A stretch of 64,000 nucleotides of DNA, taken from positions 1,929,501 through 1,993,500 of the forward strand of contig NZ_CP060139.1 of NCBI RefSeq assembly GCF_014524565.1. The letters run 5' to 3'. This document shows, in pieces, positions 59,198-64,000 of this stretch (position 1 is the first letter of the stretch; each line of letters opens with the position of its first letter). The notes below the pieces were generated by a model, which saw nothing but the letters and a program-made list of their open reading frames with translations, was not told the origin of the DNA and ran no database searches. A program made the position numbers and the translations under genes. Source of the stretch: Croceimicrobium hydrocarbonivorans (GTDB lineage Bacteria > Bacteroidota > Bacteroidia > Flavobacteriales > Schleiferiaceae).

Positions 59198-61380
59198 TCC
59201 AGATCAGCTAGCTCTTTCAGTAAAAGGCGAATTTCTTGCGAATCCTGAACATACAGTCCGGCGTGGGTAACCCCATTACCAACTTTGATGGAGTAGTCAT
59301 CGGGGTTTAATACCTCAAAAATATATTCATCGGTTTGATCGTCTCCGGCTGCTAAAACAAAATCTGGCTTAAATAGATTTTTTAAGCGCAGGGCAGCTTT
59401 CCCTTTATTGGATGCCTTGGGCTTTACTTCAATCACAGCATTGCCACTCATCACCTCAATTTCTTTATCGGCCAGTTTATGCCTTAAATGGCTATTGAGT
59501 TCGCTGCTGCGAAATGCGGCCAGCCCACGTTCTACCTTGCGGTAATGCCAAACCAAGGAATGTTCTTTTTCTTCCAAGAAGGAGCCTGGAGTTCGGGCCA
59601 CATAAAAGTTGATCACCTTGCGAGCTTCATCTTTCCAACTTTTATCATTGGGGATATTCGGGTTTACCCGCCATTGGCCTTCTTTTTTCTTGAACCACAT
59701 ACCGTGCTCAGCCGCCATGGCAATAGGGTAATTCCCTAAATGCTCTTCTAAAAAACTAGCGGGTCGACCACTGATAATAGCTATTTCAGTTTTGGGATTA
59801 GACATTAATTTCTCCAATACATCTCTTAACTCTGCATCGGGTACACTTTTAGAGGGATCCGTATGAAAGTCAACCAAAGTGCCATCATAATCCAAAAGCA
59901 ATAATCGCTGGGAAGCACTTTTATAGGCATCTACAATTTTCTTTCGCTGTTGATCATTAAGGCTTACCGTGTGCATTTTAGCCTGCTCAGCTTTCACACG
60001 ATCCAGGTTTTCGGTGAAGAAGTTTACCCAGTGGAAAATATTATAGTTCTGCAGGGTTTCTTGCATAATAGCCATGCGGCGACCCATTTCTTCTTTACTC
60101 AGCTCCAAAGCCTGACCGATGCTTTGTGTCAAGGTTTTTTGATCATTGGGGTTTACAAGAATAGATTCTGAAAGCTCCTTTGCCGAACCAGCCATTTCAC
60201 TCAAAATCAATACTCCATCCCTTTGGGTACGAGAGGCGATGTATTCTTTGCATACCAGGTTCATGCCGTCACGAATAGGGGTAATCATAGCCACATCACT
60301 CATCACATAAAAGGCCGAAAGTTCTGGCAGGCTAAAGCTGCGGTAGAAATAGTGAATGGGCTGCCAGTTCATATCGGAGAAGTAGCCATTAATCTTTCCT
60401 ACCAGTTCATCCACATCATCCTTAAGGCGGCCATAAGAAGGTACTCGATGTCGACTGGGCACCACAATTAGAATGAGAGAAACCTTGCCATGGTAAGCCG
60501 GGTTTTGCTCCAGGAATTTCCGAAATGCGGTTAGGCGGTCGGGGATTCCTTTAGAATAATCCAGACGATCGACACTAAGAATAACCCTTTGATTGCCAAT
60601 CGCCTTACGGTATTTGTCAACGATAGCCAGGGTTTCAGGATCGCGAGCCTGCTCAGCATACTTGGCATAGTCAATTCCCATGGGTAGCGCATCTGCCTCT
60701 ACGTGGCGGCCATTTACAGAAATGGTATTGCTGCGATATTCATAGTCAGTAAGTCGATGCACGCAACTTAAAAAGTGGCGCATATCATCGTAGGTATGAA
60801 AGCCTAAGAAGTCACTACCCAAGACTCCTTCCAAAAGCTCTTTGCGCCAGGGAAGCATGCGGAAAACCTCGTAAGAAGGAAAAGGAATATGTTGAAAATA
60901 GCCAATGCTGGCCTCCGGCATTTTATCGCGGAGCATTTTGGGTACCAACATTAATTGATAATCATGAATCCAGATGCGGCAATTGGGATCGGCCAGTTCT
61001 AGAATAGCATCCGCAAATTTTTGATTGACGCGCACATAGGCTTCCCACTGCTCTTCATTGTAGGTGATGTATTGCACGAAATAGTGAAAAGCCGGCCATA
61101 AGGTTTGATTGCTAAAACCCAGATAATAGCCGTCCAAATCATCTTGATTAAGAAAGACCGGCGCCATATTGGCCTTAGCCAATTCTTTTCGGACCTGCTT
61201 TTGTTCTTGATTATCCTTGAATTCCTTTCCGGGCCAACCCAACCATACATTATCTCCTTCACGATATATGGAGCCCAAGCCGGTAGCCAGACCTCCTTCT
61301 GAGGCTTTAAATTGGTACCCATTTTCATGAAGTTCGGCGCGGAGAGGAAGACGGTTGGAAACGATAATCGTTCGAGGCAT
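59194..61380 (-). CDS. Bifunctional trehalose-6-phosphate synthase/phosphatase
   Basis: The product has 728 residues. The N-terminal GT20 domain (1-470) has SNRLPLRAE at the start, then IWIHDYQLMLVPKMLRDKMP and VDRLDYSKGIPDRL. The C-terminal HAD-type phosphatase begins LLLDYDGTLVDF (about 494-505) with GDDQTDEYIFEVL later. It therefore makes trehalose from UDP-glucose and glucose-6-P in one protein. No GH15-independent regulator is nearby. The antisense stop overlap with the GH15 gene may couple their levels. Confidence 0.97.
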   Translation of the reverse strand: MPRTIIVSNRLPLRAELHENGYQFKASEGGLATGLGSIYREGDNVWLGWPGKEFKDNQEQKQVRKELAKANMAPVFLNQDDLDGYYLGFSNQTLWPAFHYFVQYITYNEEQWEAYVRVNQKFADAILELADPNCRIWIHDYQLMLVPKMLRDKMPEASIGYFQHIPFPSYEVFRMLPWRKELLEGVLGSDFLGFHTYDDMRHFLSCVHRLTDYEYRSNTISVNGRHVEADALPMGIDYAKYAEQARDPETLAIVDKYRKAIGNQRVILSVDRLDYSKGIPDRLTAFRKFLEQNPAYHGKVSLILIVVPSRHRVPSYGRLKDDVDELVGKINGYFSDMNWQPIHYFYRSFSLPELSAFYVMSDVAMITPIRDGMNLVCKEYIASRTQRDGVLILSEMAGSAKELSESILVNPNDQKTLTQSIGQALELSKEEMGRRMAIMQETLQNYNIFHWVNFFTENLDRVKAEQAKMHTVSLNDQQRKKIVDAYKSASQRLLLLDYDGTLVDFHTDPSKSVPDAELRDVLEKLMSNPKTEIAIISGRPASFLEEHLGNYPIAMAAEHGMWFKKKEGQWRVNPNIPNDKSWKDEARKVINFYVARTPGSFLEEKEHSLVWHYRKVERGLAAFRSSELNSHLRHKLADKEIEVMSGNAVIEVKPKASNKGKAALRLKNLFKPDFVLAAGDDQTDEYIFEVLNPDDYSIKVGNGVTHAGLYVQDSQEIRLLLKELADLD

Positions 61381-61505
61381 AGTAGATTTCTTGTCGGATT
61401 TAGAAACAATCTCAGACCCCTGAATTTCGCAATAAATTATGAATCAAGCCTTAAAGCGAACATTAAATCCTTAAATCAGGCCATCAGGATTCTTAATTTA
61501 GAGGC

Positions 61506-63164
61506 ATGTTAAACAAGCCCTTACTGCGAGTAGAGCATTTGGAAATTTCGAAAGGCGGCCAAATTTTGGTTCAGGACCTGAGCTTTGAATTGGCCCCGGC
61601 TAAAACTTTGGCTATTGTAGGTGAATCAGGTTCGGGCAAAACGCTGAGTAGCTTAGCGCTGATGGGTTTACTGCCTTCGAGCTTAAGCTTAAAGGGAAAG
61701 CTGAAATTAAAGGACTGGGATTTACAGGACCTAGATGAAGAGGCCTGGTCTAAACTTCGTGGTAAGGAGGTGGCGATGGTTTTTCAAGAACCCATGTCGG
61801 CCCTAAACCCTTCCATGAAATGTGGTAAGCAGGTAGCTGAAATTCTCTCCGTACACGGCCAAAATAAAGGTATAAAGGAAAGGGTCTTGGACCTTTTTCG
61901 GGAAGTTGAACTACCTCGAGTAGAGGAAATTTACCAAAGCTATCCCCATCAATTAAGTGGCGGGCAAAAGCAAAGAGTGGTAATAGCCATGGCCATTGCC
62001 AATAATCCGGCATTGCTTATCGCGGATGAGCCTACCACGGCATTGGATGTAAGTGTGCAGTCTAGCATTCTGAAATTGCTTAAAAAGCTTCAGGAAGAAT
62101 ACAATATGGCGATGATTTTCATCTCCCATGATTTGGGCCTGGTGCGTAAAATCGCCGATGAGGTTTTGGTGCTTTATCAAGGTCAATTGAAGGAACAGGG
62201 CAGTGCTGAGCAAATCTTTAATCAGCCTCAGGATCCCTATACCAAGGGCTTAATTGCTTGCAGACCGGGACCCGATACCCATTTTAAACGCTTGCCTTTG
62301 GTGCAGGATTTTTTATTGGGTCATGTTCAGGATTTGGAGCAAATCGATCCGGCCAAGAAGGAGCAAAAAGCGATGGCCCGCGCCAAGCAAAGTCCGCTTT
62401 TAAGCATTAAGGCCATAGACAAGATATACCGCTCAAAAAGTGGATTATTAGGTCGTTGGAAAGAGGTGAAAGCGGTTCATGAAGTCAATCTCGATATTTA
62501 TCCGGGCGAAAGCCTGGGTCTGGTAGGTGAGTCGGGTTCTGGTAAGAGTACCATCGGCAGAATCTTGGTAGGCCTTGAACATGCGGAGGCGGGTGAGATT
62601 TTCTATGAAGGTCAGGATATTCGCAATCTATCCAAAAAGGCCTGGCGCAAATTGAATCGGGAGATTCAGATCATATTTCAGGATCCTTATGGTAGCCTTA
62701 ATCCCCGCATTACCGTGGGCGAAAGCATCGCGGAAGTATTACGGGTGAATGCCCATCGCAACAAGGAGGAGGCTAAAGAAGAAGCACTGAATTTATTAGA
62801 GAAAGTAGGGCTCCTGAAGGATTATGCCGGTCGTTATCCCCATGAGTTTAGTGGTGGACAAAGACAGCGTTTAGGCATTGCCCGGGCTCTGGCCTTAAGT
62901 CCTAAATTTTTGGTCTGTGATGAATCGGTAAGTGCTTTGGATGTAAGTGTGCAAGCCCAAATCCTTAATCTCTTAAATGATTTAAAAGAGGAGTATGGAT
63001 TTACCTACCTCTTTATTTCACATGATTTGCAGGTGGTGCGCTATTTCTGCGATCGTGTATTGGTATTGCGAAACGGGCAATTGGTGGAAGAGGGATTTGC
63101 AGAGAGCTTATTCCAAAATCCGCAGGAGGAGTATACCGCTCGTTTAATAGCGGATCAGCATTAG
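61506..63164 (+). CDS. Dual ABC transporter ATP-binding protein (Dpp/Opp-type)
   Basis: The product has 552 residues, a fused pair of ABC domains of the oligopeptide/nickel importer class. Domain one has GESGSGKT (39-46) and QLSGGQKQRVVIAMAIA. Domain two, from about 295, has GESGSGKS and EFSGGQRQRLGIARALA. Each is followed by the C-terminal oligopeptide-type extension (first: DPYTKGLIACRPG). The partner permeases and binding protein are not in the window. Similarity to YejF-like fused ATPases suggests peptide uptake. Confidence 0.9.
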   Translation: MLNKPLLRVEHLEISKGGQILVQDLSFELAPAKTLAIVGESGSGKTLSSLALMGLLPSSLSLKGKLKLKDWDLQDLDEEAWSKLRGKEVAMVFQEPMSALNPSMKCGKQVAEILSVHGQNKGIKERVLDLFREVELPRVEEIYQSYPHQLSGGQKQRVVIAMAIANNPALLIADEPTTALDVSVQSSILKLLKKLQEEYNMAMIFISHDLGLVRKIADEVLVLYQGQLKEQGSAEQIFNQPQDPYTKGLIACRPGPDTHFKRLPLVQDFLLGHVQDLEQIDPAKKEQKAMARAKQSPLLSIKAIDKIYRSKSGLLGRWKEVKAVHEVNLDIYPGESLGLVGESGSGKSTIGRILVGLEHAEAGEIFYEGQDIRNLSKKAWRKLNREIQIIFQDPYGSLNPRITVGESIAEVLRVNAHRNKEEAKEEALNLLEKVGLLKDYAGRYPHEFSGGQRQRLGIARALALSPKFLVCDESVSALDVSVQAQILNLLNDLKEEYGFTYLFISHDLQVVRYFCDRVLVLRNGQLVEEGFAESLFQNPQEEYTARLIADQH

Positions 63165-63188
63165 AGTTGGCCAAAGTCTTTTAATGGA

Positions 63189-63908
63189 TTAAAATGAAAA
63201 GGGGAATTGCAAGGATAGCCCGCCATTAAGAAAGAATATTTGATCAAACTCTGCATTGGAGATGAGGCCTAGATAAGAGCCCACTTTATAATTTAGCATT
63301 AGACCCTTTCCAGATCGCCTTTGATTTGATTGATAGTGGCAAGCTATTTCAAAGCTTAGAGGATTTCGGCTTAGTGTAGAAGGTGCGAGGGTATTATTCG
63401 TTTCGTAAGTACCTCCATTTATGCCTTCGTAAAGTACATGCATTCTATTCACAAAGCCTATTCCCAAAGAAACCTTAGGAACAAGATAGCCTTTCTTAAA
63501 ACGAAGCCTTTTCTCGTAATTAAGGTTTAAGCTTATGGCCGCATAGCTTGAACTGAGATACCTGAGATCTGATGGGTATATACCTCCAGATGCTCCGAGC
63601 GTGTTAAAGCTTGAGTTTGGATAGGAAGCTTTAGAAAAGATATAAGCAATTCCCAGTCCGAAATAATGGTTTCCGAATCGTACTCTAGGCTCAATTGATA
63701 ATTGGTTAAAGAGGCTCATAGTGGACTGATGAAACCGTTCTATATCATCTACTCGTAACCTGGTGAAAGCTAAAAAGTCAGTATTGATAAGACCGGCCTT
63801 GTATCCTGGACTGAGATCAAAGCTGAAATTCTTTTGAGTAGACTGGCCGCGGGCAATGTTTGCGCTTAAACCCAAAAAAATGGAAATAAGGAATAATTTT
63901 AGTTTCAC
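63189..63908 (-). CDS. Outer-membrane beta-barrel protein, small
   Basis: The product has 239 residues with a signal peptide ending ARGQ. The body alternates short amphipathic strands, with GLGIAYIFSKA and YEKRLRFKKGYLVPKVSLG, and ends LSLQFPFSF with a C-terminal Phe typical of barrel insertion. It resembles PorT/OmpA-barrel-like proteins of unknown role. It is convergent with the dual ATPase gene (24-base gap). I see no promoter box in the remaining bases to 64000. Confidence 0.65.
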   Translation of the reverse strand: MKLKLFLISIFLGLSANIARGQSTQKNFSFDLSPGYKAGLINTDFLAFTRLRVDDIERFHQSTMSLFNQLSIEPRVRFGNHYFGLGIAYIFSKASYPNSSFNTLGASGGIYPSDLRYLSSSYAAISLNLNYEKRLRFKKGYLVPKVSLGIGFVNRMHVLYEGINGGTYETNNTLAPSTLSRNPLSFEIACHYQSNQRRSGKGLMLNYKVGSYLGLISNAEFDQIFFLNGGLSLQFPFSF

Positions 63909-64000
63909 CGGTTCTTAACAGATTTTGAATTGTGTTTAGGTCCTTTCATTAGGGCAGAGGACGTAATTCTTTTTCCCGCCCTTTCTCATCATAAACTATC

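Overview
The window reads as a stretch of a Bacteroidota chromosome, most likely order Flavobacteriales. Four things point there. Two secreted proteins carry type IX secretion (T9SS) C-terminal sorting domains. Many genes are preceded by TAnnTTTG-like -7 boxes and lack Shine-Dalgarno leaders. The SecA, IleRS, LspA and single-Cys TraR/DksA proteins are of Bacteroidota type. There are many lipoproteins and outer-membrane barrels. Base composition is even except for AT-rich gaps at about 21.6-21.8 kb and 28.3-28.7 kb. I see no rRNA, tRNA, IS element, phage or CRISPR array.

Layout. 0-2.3 kb: the 3' part of an iodotyrosine-deiodinase-like flavoprotein and a polytopic membrane protein. 2.3-8.6 kb: a seven-gene minus-strand operon under a TetR repressor with a clear double operator. 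It encodes a LolD-like ATPase, two FtsX/LolC-type permeases, a LolA-like periplasmic carrier, an outer-membrane barrel and a lipoprotein, which together look like an envelope-spanning lipophilic export route. 8.6-19.2 kb: patatin/Omp85 lipase, uvrC, a Nudix hydrolase, lipB (no canonical start codon at the conserved N-terminus), a sugar-phosphate isomerase, lspA, a TraR/DksA-like protein and ileS. 19.2-19.6 kb: a 23-bp intergenic repeat array. 19.6-27 kb: a GluR0-like ligand-gated K+ channel, a lipoprotein propeller, a large T9SS metalloprotease and a second T9SS protein with a near-copy of its sorting domain. 27-30 kb: an AAA ATPase, an XRE regulator, dyad-rich intergenic DNA and two small exported proteins. 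30-36 kb: HD hydrolase, RidA, and a two-gene glycan locus. 36-46 kb: an NhaP-type antiporter, a degenerate tyrosine-phosphatase-fold protein, PduO-type adenosyltransferase, DUF2795, a FIST/hybrid-kinase pair and secA. 46-54 kb: an ECF sigma factor with a membrane-anchored barrel partner, an aminotransferase, a 44-codon small ORF, an ABC-F protein, MsrA and Asd. 54-64 kb: a lamin-tail secreted protein, an exonuclease, convergent GH15 and trehalose synthase/phosphatase genes, a dual peptide-ABC ATPase and a barrel protein.

The most interesting unit is the glycan locus at 31.0-36.0 kb. A processive GT2 synthase carries a C-terminal TIM-barrel-like domain that resembles the adjacent glycosidase lipoprotein but has lost both catalytic glutamates, while the lipoprotein keeps both. 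Next are the TetR-controlled lipid-type exporter, the GluR0-like channel beside a 23-bp repeat array, and several proteins that have lost or kept key residues unexpectedly. All functions are inferred by reading the sequence; no database search was run.
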